DNA of 56,685 bases from Haloarculaceae archaeon (GTDB taxonomy: Archaea; Halobacteriota; Halobacteria; Halobacteriales; Haloarculaceae). Shown piece after piece: positions 10,833 through 18,988 of the stretch. A model generated the notes under the pieces. It was not told the origin of the DNA. It saw only the letters and a program-made list of their open reading frames with translations, and made no database searches. The stretch spans positions 1-56,685 of the forward strand of contig SKTU01000015.1 of NCBI GenBank assembly GCA_007122455.1, in the 5' to 3' direction. The position numbers and the translations under genes are program-made. Within the stretch, counting starts at the first letter, position 1. Each line of letters opens with the position of its first letter.

Positions 10833-11690
10833 TTACTTCGGGATGTCATCGGGTCCGAGCGGCGCGGCGTAGGGGTCCTTTTCGGCCTCCACCTCGGCCC
10901 TCTCGTCCTCGAGCTGTACGTACGCGCGCGTGACGACCGCTGCACCGAAGATACCGAGCACGCCCGACGCGATCGCAGTGAGTAACACGGCCGCCGTGGG
11001 ACCGGCGATCGGCTCGAGAAAGCCGGTGACGAGCTCGAACTGCGAGACGATGAACACCACGAGCGCGAGCGCGAACACCTCGATCCGGTACCCCTTCGTC
11101 AGCCGCCAGGAGTCCGCCATCGCCTGCACGAAGTTCTTGTCCTGAATCGCGATCTCCTGGCGCACGAAGTAAAAGGCGATCGCGAGGAAGATCCCGGGAA
11201 CGACGAACAGCACGAGACCGAGGATGATGAATCCCCAGACGACGATCGCACCGACGAAGCCGTTCAGCGTCGCGAGCAGGATGTTTCGGGTCAGGATCTC
11301 CTGAGGGATCGTTCCGGTTTCCTCGGTGGCGAAGAGCCGCACGGCGACGATCGACGCCGCTTCCGAGAGGAGGGCGACGACCAACAGTCCGGCGGCAGCG
11401 ATCCCGGCGGTGAGCGGCTGGGCCACCGGCATCATCTCGCGAGCGTCCGCCGCGGCCACCTCTATCTCCTCGAGGAGCATATCGTACTCGTCTTGGCTGA
11501 GACCGAGTTCCTCGGGGGTCGCTCCGGAGATGGCATTCGCGAACGCGTCCATCAGTCCGACAGTCAGGGACTGGAATAACACCGTAGTGAGGAGGGCAAT
11601 ACCGGCGAAGACGGCGACGAGGGCGATCCCGTTCTTGGCGACGGTCCTCGAGATCCCCTCGCTAAACGCACGACCGATGTCGAGGCTCAT
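10833..11690 (-). CDS. Polytopic membrane protein, haloarchaeal conserved, function unknown
   Basis: 285 residues. It has about six membrane segments, including GIALVAVFAGIALLTTVLF (about 22-40), ITAG-like LTAGIAAAGLLVVALLSEAAS (about 98-120), a long central pair (about 145-178) and LALVVFIVSQFELV. The motif DIGRAFSEGISRTVAKNG at the N-terminus and the C-terminal acidic tail RAEVEAEKDPYAAPLGPDDIPK are the recurring pattern of haloarchaeal DUF-type membrane proteins encoded singly. No transporter signature was seen. Confidence 0.72.
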   Translation of the reverse strand: MSLDIGRAFSEGISRTVAKNGIALVAVFAGIALLTTVLFQSLTVGLMDAFANAISGATPEELGLSQDEYDMLLEEIEVAAADAREMMPVAQPLTAGIAAAGLLVVALLSEAASIVAVRLFATEETGTIPQEILTRNILLATLNGFVGAIVVWGFIILGLVLFVVPGIFLAIAFYFVRQEIAIQDKNFVQAMADSWRLTKGYRIEVFALALVVFIVSQFELVTGFLEPIAGPTAAVLLTAIASGVLGIFGAAVVTRAYVQLEDERAEVEAEKDPYAAPLGPDDIPK

Positions 11691-11738
11691 ACCGGCATCG
11701 CGTCCGGAGGCCTCTTAAGCGTGGGCGAACCGCGTCCG

Positions 11739-11909
11739 TCACCGTCGCTCGAGATACGTGACGACGGACGCGTAGGCGGCGCCAACCAGAACACCGACGA
11801 ACAGGGACCACGGGAGCGACCACTGGAGGATCACGAGCGTCACCGACGCGACGACGGCCGTTCCGATACCCCATCGGGCGAGAAAGCGGGATCGCTCCGA
11901 CGGAGTCAC
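11739..11909 (-). CDS. 56-residue membrane protein
   Basis: Starts at GTG 11909 and ends TGA 11739. Residues about 14-29 (GIGTAVVASVTLVILQ) and 34-50 (WSLFVGVLVGAAYASVV) form two membrane segments, with a basic start and a TYLERR end. It follows the stop of the 12304 gene by six bases and lies in the same reading frame as that gene, so it could be translated by reinitiation; rare read-through would append it to the upstream protein. Small two-helix proteins are common in haloarchaea. No family recognised. Confidence 0.5.
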   Translation of the reverse strand: MTPSERSRFLARWGIGTAVVASVTLVILQWSLPWSLFVGVLVGAAYASVVTYLERR

Positions 11910-11915
11910 GACCGG

Positions 11916-12305
11916 TCAGGGCCAGTCGTCGCGGTCGTCCTCGAGAGCCGACCGCGTTTCCTCGGGTGAACCGAGCTCCCAGTCGGCGGCTTCGGCAGCC
12001 TGCTCGAGCGGGAGGTACTCCCACTCGACGGCCTCGGCGAGTTCGGCGTCCTCGTCGTCGATACCGACGAAGACGTGTCGCTCGGTGTCGAACTGCGCCT
12101 TGACGTTCTCGAGGCTCTCCTTTCGCCCGCGCGGTCCGGAGAAGAAGTCCTGTCGGATCCGGTTCTTCCGGGTGAAGTTCGTCACTACGTACGTCGGTTT
12201 ATCCGAAACGACGCCGACGTATTCGCTCCACGTCCGGGCGTCGGAGAACACCGCTTCCGGATCCGCGAGCTGTTTGAGTGCCTCCAACTCGAAGGCGAGA
12301 GTCAT
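11916..12305 (-). CDS. Haloarchaeal conserved protein (DUF7124-like)
   Basis: 129 residues from MTLAFELEALKQL. The pattern ADPEAVFSDARTWSEYVGVV, then KPTYVVTNFTRKNRIRQDFF, then ESLENVKAQFDTERHVFVG is a compact alpha/beta domain found widely in haloarchaea next to ribosomal protein LX; its role is unknown. An upstream ATG at 12329 would add MDGGGSTN, which looks unnatural. The C-terminus is acidic (SALEDDRDDWP). It is divergent from the L18a operon. Confidence 0.7.
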   Translation of the reverse strand: MTLAFELEALKQLADPEAVFSDARTWSEYVGVVSDKPTYVVTNFTRKNRIRQDFFSGPRGRKESLENVKAQFDTERHVFVGIDDEDAELAEAVEWEYLPLEQAAEAADWELGSPEETRSALEDDRDDWP

Positions 12306-12435
12306 GTTCGTTGAGCCGCCGCCGTCCATACCCTATCGGGGTTACCATGGGGCAAAACTCCTTCGAACCGTCGGCGTCCGAACGGTCCCGAGCAGGTTAG
12401 GAACATTCTTCCGACTCGCGAACCCACAACGTCGT

Positions 12436-12615
12436 ATGAGCGACAAGCAGTTCACGGTCCACGGATCGTTCCCAGCCCGATACGGAGACCAGGCGTTCGA
12501 GAAGGTCGTCGAAGCACCGAACGAAGACGTCGCGCTGGAGCGCGTTTTCGCGGCATTCGGCTCCCAGCACGGCTTCAAGCGAACGCAGATCACGATCGAC
12601 GGGGTCGACGTATGA
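12436..12615 (+). CDS. rplX: 50S ribosomal protein L18a (LX, L20a)
   Basis: 59 residues, the normal size. It starts MSDKQFTVHGSFPARYG and ends FKRTQITIDGVDV, the characteristic archaeal LX sequence. It is a small ribosomal protein in the large subunit. Its TGA overlaps the prefoldin ATG (ATGA), indicating translational coupling. The order L18a-prefoldin alpha-ftsY is a known archaeal arrangement; here the genes often found before it (L31e, L39e, aIF6) are absent. Confidence 0.93.
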   Translation: MSDKQFTVHGSFPARYGDQAFEKVVEAPNEDVALERVFAAFGSQHGFKRTQITIDGVDV

Positions 12616-13067
12616 GTCTCGGTGGCGGCGGCGGACAGATGCAGGAGCTCCAACAGCAGCTTCAGGCGCTCGAACAGCAGAAGCAGGCCATCGAAGCGGA
12701 GATCCAGAGCCTCCGGACGGAGCAGTCCGAGATCGACGAAGCGATCGAGGCCATCGAGACGCTGGACACCGGCTCGACGGTGCAGGTCCCACTCGGTGGC
12801 GACGCATACGTCCGCGCGGAAATCGAGGACATAGACGAGGTCATCGTCACGCTCGGCGGTGGCTACGCGGCCGAGCGCGACAGCGACGGTGCGATCGACT
12901 CCCTGGAGACGAAAAAGGGGACGCTCGACGAGCGGATCGAGGAACTCAACGAGGAGATAACCGCGGTGGAGTCCGAAACCGAGCGCATCGAACAGCAGGC
13001 CCAGCAGGCCCAGCAGCAACAGATGCAGCAGATGCAACAGCAGATGCAACAGCAGGACGACGAGTGA
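12612..13067 (+). CDS. pfdA: Prefoldin subunit alpha
   Basis: 151 residues. A long N-terminal coiled coil (about 6-45, ELQQQLQALEQQKQAIEAE) and a second one (about 100-140) flank the beta-hairpin core VQVPLGGDAYVRAEIED. This is the alpha layout, in which two strands pairs form the hexamer platform. The end is Gln/Met-rich (QQQMQQMQQQMQQQDDE), extending the tentacle. It holds unfolded proteins for the thermosome. Coupled to L18a by overlap and followed five bases later by ftsY. Confidence 0.95.
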   Translation: MSLGGGGGQMQELQQQLQALEQQKQAIEAEIQSLRTEQSEIDEAIEAIETLDTGSTVQVPLGGDAYVRAEIEDIDEVIVTLGGGYAAERDSDGAIDSLETKKGTLDERIEELNEEITAVESETERIEQQAQQAQQQQMQQMQQQMQQQDDE

Positions 13068-13072
13068 GGTAG

Positions 13073-14095
13073 ATGTTCGACGGACTAAAGGAGAAGCTCG
13101 ACCGCTTCAAGAGCGGCGTCGAGGAGGAAGCCGACGTCGAAGCCGACCTCGAGGCGACTGAGACGGACGAACCCGAATCCGAACCCCAATCCGACGAGGA
13201 TGAGGACGAACCGGGGTTCGCAAAGCGAGCCGCCCTCGCCGCAACCGGTCGAACCGTAATCACCGAAGAGGAACTCGAGACGCCCCTGGAGGAGTTGGAA
13301 CTCGAACTCCTTCAGGGGGACGTCGAGATGAGCGTCGCCCGGGAGATCACCGAACGGATCCGCGAGTCGCTCGTCGGCGAGACGCGAAAGCAGGTCGAGT
13401 CCGGCGAGATGGTCGTCGCGCGGGCGATCGCGGATGCGCTCCGTGACGTCATAAGCGTCGGGCAGTTCGACTTCGAGACGCGCATCGCCGACGCGGAGAA
13501 GCCGGTCGTCGTCGTCTTCACCGGCGTCAACGGCGTCGGCAAGACGACCTCGATCGCGAAGCTCTCGGAGTGGCTCGACGCGCGCGGCTACTCGTCGGTG
13601 ATGGCGAACGGTGATACGTACCGCGCGGGCGCGAACGAACAGATCCGCGAGCACGCCGAGAGGCTCGACCGAAAGCTCATCGCGCACGAGCAGGGCGGCG
13701 ATCCGGCCGCAGTGATCTACGACGCCGTCGAGTACGCCGAGGCGAACGGGATCGACGTCGTTCTGGGCGACACGGCCGGTCGACTCCACACCTCCGACGA
13801 CCTGATGGCACAACTCGAAAAGATCGACCGGGTCGTCGATCCCGATCTGACGATCTTCGTCGACGAGGCCGTCGCCGGCCAGGACGCGACCAACCGCGCA
13901 CGGGAGTTCAACGACGCCGCCGCGATCGATGGGACGATACTCACGAAGGCCGACGCGGACTCCCAGGGCGGAGCCGCGATCTCGATCGCGCACGTGACCG
14001 GCAAACCGATCCTCTTCCTCGGCACCGGACAGGGTTACGACGACCTCGAGCGGTTCGACCCGGACGTGATCGTCGACCGACTAGTCGGCGAGTGA
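13073..14095 (+). CDS. ftsY: Signal recognition particle receptor FtsY
   Basis: 340 residues. A very acidic region (about 15-50, rich in Glu/Asp) is the membrane/ribosome-binding A region. The NG domain follows: P-loop VFTGVNGVGKTTSIAKL (G1), DTYRAGANEQI, DTAGR (G3) and TKAD (G4, followed by ADSQGGAA). It is an SRP-GTPase that docks SRP-ribosome complexes at the membrane. Its last 15 bases overlap the end of the facing gene at 14081. Confidence 0.96.
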   Translation: MFDGLKEKLDRFKSGVEEEADVEADLEATETDEPESEPQSDEDEDEPGFAKRAALAATGRTVITEEELETPLEELELELLQGDVEMSVAREITERIRESLVGETRKQVESGEMVVARAIADALRDVISVGQFDFETRIADAEKPVVVVFTGVNGVGKTTSIAKLSEWLDARGYSSVMANGDTYRAGANEQIREHAERLDRKLIAHEQGGDPAAVIYDAVEYAEANGIDVVLGDTAGRLHTSDDLMAQLEKIDRVVDPDLTIFVDEAVAGQDATNRAREFNDAAAIDGTILTKADADSQGGAAISIAHVTGKPILFLGTGQGYDDLERFDPDVIVDRLVGE

Positions 14096-14740
14096 GCGTA
14101 GCGCCGACAGCGCTCCGGAAACGCAGTCGGCGTCGTAGGTCGCGATCTCCTCGAGCATCTCCACGGCCGTATCCTCGACCGCGTCCTCGTCGACGACCGC
14201 GTTGACGAGTCCGAGGCGTTCGAGTCGGTCCGGATCCAGCTGTCTTCCTGTGAGAATGATCTCCTTGGCGATCCGGGGGCCGACCAGCTCCGCGAGGAGC
14301 ACGGCGTTGCGATCGACCGGGATGTCGTAGCGAATCTCCGGAAGCGAGAGCGTCGTCTCCCGACCGACGAAGAGGAAATCACACCGGAGCGACAGCGAAA
14401 AGCCGGCGCCGACGAGGACGCCGTGCCCCGCGATCGCCGACGGGGCAGTTCGTTCCGCGAGGAGGTCGTACAGCTCCCTGAGCGTCGCATCCAGTTCGGG
14501 ATACGCCTCCGGGTAGTCGCCGCCGCCGACGATGTCGGTGTCCATGCCCGCACAGGTCGCTCGACCCGCACCCGTTATCGCGATGCCGCGATCGTCGTCT
14601 TCCAGTTCGAGGAGGACGTCCCGAAGTCCAGTGACGAGCTCCGTGTTCAGCGCGTTGAGCTTGTCGGGGCGATTCAGTCGGAGCGTGATTACGCCGTTCG
14701 TTTCCGCCGTTTCGACGAGCGGTGTACCGGAGTCGACCAT
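14081..14740 (-). CDS. Enoyl-CoA hydratase/isomerase family protein
   Basis: 219 residues, a somewhat short crotonase. ITLRLNRPDKLNALN and the oxyanion-hole region GAGRATCAGMD are present, as is AGHGVLVGAGFSLSLRCDF. In hydratases the last motif reads GGG-x-E-L and its Glu is catalytic. Here the position is Ser, while the second Glu is kept in LPEIRYDIP. Loss of one Glu is what one sees in isomerases or other crotonases, so it should not be called a hydratase without testing. The substrate cannot be inferred from the neighbours. Confidence 0.8.
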   Translation of the reverse strand: MVDSGTPLVETAETNGVITLRLNRPDKLNALNTELVTGLRDVLLELEDDDRGIAITGAGRATCAGMDTDIVGGGDYPEAYPELDATLRELYDLLAERTAPSAIAGHGVLVGAGFSLSLRCDFLFVGRETTLSLPEIRYDIPVDRNAVLLAELVGPRIAKEIILTGRQLDPDRLERLGLVNAVVDEDAVEDTAVEMLEEIATYDADCVSGALSALRSLAD

Positions 14741-14783
14741 ACGTCGACTGCGTCGTGGGAACTGTTAGCCCTACCGGAGGCGC

Positions 14784-16202
14784 TCAGCCGAGCTGGTCAC
14801 CGACGATCCGATCGGCGTGTTCGACGAAGGCGGCCTCCTCACCGGCGGGGATCGTGGCGCCGGCGGCGATGTCGTGACCGCCACCGTCGCCTCCAACCGC
14901 GCGCGCGGCCTCGCCCATCACGGCCGACAGATCGAGCCCGTTCGCGACGAGCGGACCGGTACCGCGTCCGGAGACCTTCGTCTCCTCGTCACTCTCCGCC
15001 GCGAACGCGACGATCGGCCGATCCCGATCGATCCCGTCGGCACCCATCGCCATCCCGGCGATGATGCCGACGATCGTCTCGCGTATCTCGTCACCGGCGT
15101 CGAACCACTGGATGTACGTCTCTCGCGTGACGCCGTTCTCTTCGACCCACGAGATCCCCTCCGAGAGGTTTCGACGGTGGTTTGCCAACAGCTCACGGGC
15201 ACGTTCGAGCGGCTCGCCGCGCTCCCCGAGGCAGACGGCGAGTCCCACGTCGGCACGCTCGTAGCGGGCGGTCGCGTTCAACAGCGTCGAGAACTCGCTC
15301 GCGTCCCGCAGTTCGGTTCCCGACGGTTCGTCAATGAGCGTGTACGTCGTCCCGACGAGCCGCTCGATCTTGTAAGCCGGGACGCCGCGAGAGACGGCGT
15401 GTCTAACGAGTGCGCTCGCGACCGTCTGTCGCTCCTCGTCGTCGAGATCGACCCAGCGCTTCCACTCCCCGTCGGTTCGACACTCGACGTCCAGCTCGGA
15501 AAGAAACGACACCGCCCCGCGCTCGTCGTTCGTGATGCCGGGAATACGGACGTCCGAGGCGAATTCGAGCAGTTTCGGAAGCGGCCGACTCTGCTTCCCG
15601 TAGATTGCGAGATCGGTCCCCTCGTCGACGACTCCGGATTCGACGCCCTCCCGAACGATCGCGGCGTTGGCGCCGCGAAGTTCGCCGTCGGTGGCCTGCA
15701 TGTCGCCGACGGCACCGACGATCGCCAGGCCGGCGAGGTCTCGGTTGTCCCCCTCCCCCTCGAGTGCGCGCGCGAGGACGTACGCCGCGCCGGCGCCGGA
15801 GAGCTCGGAGGCACCGTCGATCCCTTCGAGGAGCGGATTGAGGTGGTACTCGGTGTCGGCGTCGGCCGGTTGGTGATGATCGGCGATCACGGGCGTGAAC
15901 TCGCCGGCGGCTTCCCGTTCGGCGATGATCTCGAGCTGTCCGCTTCCGAAGTCCGTAAACAGCACCGTCTCGTACTCCGTCGCCGCGATGCCGGCGATCG
16001 CCTCCTCGTCGAGCTGTTTTTCGAAGACCGTTTCGAACGGAATTTCGGCCCGTTCGAGTGCCTGTGCCGCGATACCCGCGCTCGTGAGCCCGTCGGCGTC
16101 GATGTGGGACGCCAGGAGAACGCGATCGGCCGACCGGAGGCGATCGGCACAGGCACTCGCGCGTGCTTCCAGCGCGGCAACGGGAGGATCGACAGCAGCC
16201 AT
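14784..16202 (-). CDS. DHH-family phosphoesterase, RecJ-like single-strand nuclease
   Basis: 472 residues. DHH motifs: SHIDADGLTSAGIAA (about 31-45), TDFGSGQLE and the signature IADHHQPAD (about 105-113), then a DHHA1 domain ending GGDGGGHDIAAGATIP near the C-terminus. This is the layout of archaeal RecJ/GAN-type nucleases, which remove 5' or 3' ends of DNA or RNA at the replication fork and in repair. It is nine bases from hemD on the same strand. Which RecJ paralogue it is cannot be decided from this alone. Confidence 0.88.
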   Translation of the reverse strand: MAAVDPPVAALEARASACADRLRSADRVLLASHIDADGLTSAGIAAQALERAEIPFETVFEKQLDEEAIAGIAATEYETVLFTDFGSGQLEIIAEREAAGEFTPVIADHHQPADADTEYHLNPLLEGIDGASELSGAGAAYVLARALEGEGDNRDLAGLAIVGAVGDMQATDGELRGANAAIVREGVESGVVDEGTDLAIYGKQSRPLPKLLEFASDVRIPGITNDERGAVSFLSELDVECRTDGEWKRWVDLDDEERQTVASALVRHAVSRGVPAYKIERLVGTTYTLIDEPSGTELRDASEFSTLLNATARYERADVGLAVCLGERGEPLERARELLANHRRNLSEGISWVEENGVTRETYIQWFDAGDEIRETIVGIIAGMAMGADGIDRDRPIVAFAAESDEETKVSGRGTGPLVANGLDLSAVMGEAARAVGGDGGGHDIAAGATIPAGEEAAFVEHADRIVGDQLG

Positions 16203-16211
16203 TGGACGAGG

Positions 16212-16967
16212 TTACTGCGCTCTCGAATTTAAACACTCGTCCACGACCGCACGAGCCAGCGCGTCGAACGTCGCCGTTTCGGCGACGACGTCGACGTCGA
16301 TCCCCGACTCCTCGGCGGTGTTTCGAGTCGGATCGCCGATCGCACCGACGACGGCGTCGGTGAGGCCATCGATAGCCGACCGCCGGATCCCCTGCTCAGC
16401 GGCCGCCTCGAGGAAGTGTTCGACCGTGAGGGAGGAGGTAAAACAGACGCCCGCCAGTTCGCCGTCGGCGGCCATTCGCCCCGACTTGCCGGCACCGTCG
16501 GGGCGAACGAGCCGATAGAGGATCGTCTCGTGGACGTAGCTGCCCGCCGCTTCGAGGCCGTCCGTGAGGACAGCCGAGCCGTGATCCGACCGAGCGACTT
16601 CGACTCGACTGCCGTCGACGGTTCCCCGGAGGTCGGAGACCAGCCCACTAGACGTGTACTCCGCCGGAATCCGGTCGACCTCGTAGCCGGCCGTCTCGAG
16701 CGCCCCCGCGGTAGCGGAGCCGATCGCGACGATCTCGCCCGAAGGACTCCAACCGGCGTCCGCCGCGATCTCGACGCCCGTTTTACTGGTCAGAACGGCG
16801 AAGTCGCCGTCTTCTCGGGGGAGTTCGCCAGTCGGCTCGACGGCCAACATCGGGTCCGATACCGGCGTCGCTCCGAGACCTCGGAGCGTCTCGGCCGCCC
16901 GCTCGGCTCGTTCGTCGTTCGGTCGGAAGAAGGCTACGTGGGGTTCGTCAGTTTCGTACATCGACAT
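16212..16967 (-). CDS. hemD: Uroporphyrinogen-III synthase
   Basis: 251 residues, two-domain HemD. It starts with VAFFRPNDERAERAAE and contains the loosely conserved VLTSKTGVEIAADAG (about 58-72), then the second-domain VCFTSSLTVEHFLEAA (about 173-188), the typical 'v.fTS...v..f' motif. It closes hydroxymethylbilane to uroporphyrinogen III. It starts five bases after the cobA stop, as the last gene of hemC-cobA-hemD. The poor sequence conservation of this family lowers certainty a little, but the context is decisive. Confidence 0.9.
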   Translation of the reverse strand: MSMYETDEPHVAFFRPNDERAERAAETLRGLGATPVSDPMLAVEPTGELPREDGDFAVLTSKTGVEIAADAGWSPSGEIVAIGSATAGALETAGYEVDRIPAEYTSSGLVSDLRGTVDGSRVEVARSDHGSAVLTDGLEAAGSYVHETILYRLVRPDGAGKSGRMAADGELAGVCFTSSLTVEHFLEAAAEQGIRRSAIDGLTDAVVGAIGDPTRNTAEESGIDVDVVAETATFDALARAVVDECLNSRAQ

Positions 16968-16972
16968 ATGGT

Positions 16973-17737
16973 TTATACACCTCGTGGAGCCGCGTTTCGG
17001 AGCAGTGCAGCCACGTGTTCTCTCGTGGCCGCAACACCGCCGATAACGGTAATCGCGGGCGGTTCGATCCCCGCCTCGTCGCGGACGTCGACGATCGATT
17101 CGAGCGTCCCGAGTACAACCCGCTGATCGGGTCGCGTCGCCCGTTCGACGAGCGCGACGGGCGTCTCCGGGGGCATACCAGCCTCCAGCAGCTCGCCCGT
17201 GTAGGCGGGGAGCTTGCCGACACCCATCAGTACGACGAGCGTGCCACCGGTTTTCGCGAGCGCATCCCAGTCGACCGCCGATTCGTCTTTCGTCGGGTCC
17301 TCGTGGCCGGTCACGAACGTCACCGATGAGGCGTGATCGCGGTGGGTGACCGGGATTCCCGCGACTCCGGGACCGGCAACGGCGCTCGTGATCCCCGGGA
17401 CGTACTCGAAGGCGATGCCGTGAGCGGCGAGGTGTTCGGCCTCCTCGCCGCCGCGGCCGAACACGAACGGATCGCCACCCTTCAGCCTGACGACGGTCTT
17501 TCCCGCCTCCGCGAGTTCGACGAGACGAGCGTTGGTGTACTCCTGAGAGGTCCGGTCGCCGCCGGCGCGCTTGCCGACGTCTTCGCGCTTTTCGGCGGGG
17601 ATCGATTCGAGAATCGCCGCCCCGGGGAGCTTGTCGTGGAGAACGACGTCAGCTTCCTCGAGTAGCCGCTTGGCCTTGACGGTCAGAAGCTCCGGATCGC
17701 CGGGACCGCTCCCGACGAGGTACACCATCCCGGTCAT
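16973..17737 (-). CDS. cobA: Uroporphyrinogen-III C-methyltransferase
   Basis: 254 residues from MTGMVYLVGSGPGDPELLTV. Signature motifs: GSGPGDPELLT at the N-terminus, VRLKGGDPFVFGRGGEE in the middle and YVPGITSAVAGPGVAGIPVTHRD. It adds two methyl groups to uroporphyrinogen III to give precorrin-2, the entry to siroheme, to archaeal heme via siroheme, and to cobalamin. Its ATG overlaps the hemC stop (ATGA). No HemD domain is fused here; hemD is separate and follows. Confidence 0.94.
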   Translation of the reverse strand: MTGMVYLVGSGPGDPELLTVKAKRLLEEADVVLHDKLPGAAILESIPAEKREDVGKRAGGDRTSQEYTNARLVELAEAGKTVVRLKGGDPFVFGRGGEEAEHLAAHGIAFEYVPGITSAVAGPGVAGIPVTHRDHASSVTFVTGHEDPTKDESAVDWDALAKTGGTLVVLMGVGKLPAYTGELLEAGMPPETPVALVERATRPDQRVVLGTLESIVDVRDEAGIEPPAITVIGGVAATREHVAALLRNAAPRGV

Positions 17738-18792
17738 GCCTCCTCCCGTGCGCGGTCGACGAGTTCGGCGGCCCCCTCGGAGGCGAGATCCTCGGCGAAG
17801 GATCGCGCGGCTTCCGGGTGGGTTTCGACCGGGAGATCGCGAGTCCCGCCTACCTCTTCGTCCCCGTCGGCGGAGAGTACCCGGACGGACGTGTGGAGGA
17901 ACTCCCCTTGAAGAACAGCGTTGACGCCGAGCGGAGCGACGCATCCGCCGCCGAGCGTCGACAGTATCGTCCGCTCGACTGTCGCCTCGATTCGCGATCG
18001 GGGATGATCGACGACGTTGTGAATCGTCTCAGCGAGCTCCCCGTCGACGGCCGTCACCGCGAGCGCCCCCTGTCCGGGCGCCGCGACAAACGTCGAATCG
18101 AGTCGGTCGTACTCGACGTCACGAAGCAATCCGAGCCGGTCGAGACCCGCCTCCGCGAGGACGATGCCATCGTAGCGCGTCTCGACCGATCGTTCGAGCG
18201 CCTGGCGTTCGATCTCCGAGAGGTCGTCGAACCACTCCTGGGCGGTTCGGTCGTACGCCTCCGAATCGCCCTCTTCCTCGACCGTGAGCCGACGCTGGTG
18301 TTCCTCCTGAAGCGTCGGTGCGAGCAGCTTCCGGATCCGGGTGTCGACGTTCCCCCGAAGCGGCTCGACCGCGAGGTCGGGCCTGGCAGCGAGGAGCTGT
18401 GCCTTCCGACGGAGGCTCGAGGTACCGACCGTCGCCCCCTCTGGAAGTTGCTCGAGGGAAACGCCGTCGGGCGTCACGAGCACGTCACCCGGGGCAGCAC
18501 GCTCTGGAACGCCGGCGACGACGAGGTCGTCGAGAAACTCCGTCGGCATGTCCTTCATCGAGTGAACGGCTGCGTCGGCGTTGCCCTCCAGAACTGTCTC
18601 GTCGAGACTTCGGACGAACGCCCCGATCCGACCGAGGTTTCGGATGAGTTCGTCCTCGAGCTGGTCCCCGCGCGTCTCCACCTCCAGCAGTTCGACCTCC
18701 CGGCGACGACTCGACAGCGCGTCGGCAACCTCTCGAGCCTGTCGCAATGCGAGGTCGGACCCCCGCGTTGCCAGGCGTATCGTCTCGGTCAT
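17734..18792 (-). CDS. hemC: Hydroxymethylbilane synthase (porphobilinogen deaminase)
   Basis: 352 residues. It starts MTETIRLATRGSDLALRQA. SMKDMPTE, GTSSLRRKAQLLAARPDL and LRGNVDTRIRKL are in place, and the cofactor cysteine is C284 in GGGCVAPLG. Unlike the bacterial enzyme, about 45 acidic residues (about 157-205) are inserted between RIRKL and the YDGIVLAEAGLDRLGL segment. It polymerises four porphobilinogens. It is first in the operon with cobA and hemD, with a TATA-bearing AT-rich stretch 70-110 bases upstream. Confidence 0.95.
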   Translation of the reverse strand: MTETIRLATRGSDLALRQAREVADALSSRRREVELLEVETRGDQLEDELIRNLGRIGAFVRSLDETVLEGNADAAVHSMKDMPTEFLDDLVVAGVPERAAPGDVLVTPDGVSLEQLPEGATVGTSSLRRKAQLLAARPDLAVEPLRGNVDTRIRKLLAPTLQEEHQRRLTVEEEGDSEAYDRTAQEWFDDLSEIERQALERSVETRYDGIVLAEAGLDRLGLLRDVEYDRLDSTFVAAPGQGALAVTAVDGELAETIHNVVDHPRSRIEATVERTILSTLGGGCVAPLGVNAVLQGEFLHTSVRVLSADGDEEVGGTRDLPVETHPEAARSFAEDLASEGAAELVDRAREEA

Positions 18793-18860
18793 ACCCGAAC
18801 GTGGGCAGGGACAGCCTAAACCCCCTTCGCCTCCGGTTCGTGGGGCGTTCGAGAGCAAAA

Positions 18861-18879
18861 CGATAAACTGTATTTAACG
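18861..18879. promoter_or_regulatory. hemC upstream AT-rich promoter with imperfect palindrome
   Basis: CGATAAA-CTGTA-TTTAACG is a 19-base inverted repeat with one mismatch. It lies beside 'gatataaaattt', in the only AT-rich part of the 196-base gap between the HTH regulator's stop and hemC. On the minus strand, TTTATATCG and TTAAATAC are TATA candidates. The leader would be some 50-70 bases. The rest of the gap shows nothing. Confidence 0.35.
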
Positions 18880-18988
18880 ATATAAAATTTGAAAATTGAG
18901 GCTCATCGAGCGCTGACGCGATACGATCCGGAGGGCGGGGGCTGTGGACGGGAGAGATCCCAAACTGAAAGAAATGCGGCGAAGTGGC

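Noticed and set aside
12946-13067. CAG-type repeat at the prefoldin end
   Set aside because: It encodes the Gln-rich coiled-coil tail of prefoldin alpha and needs no other explanation.
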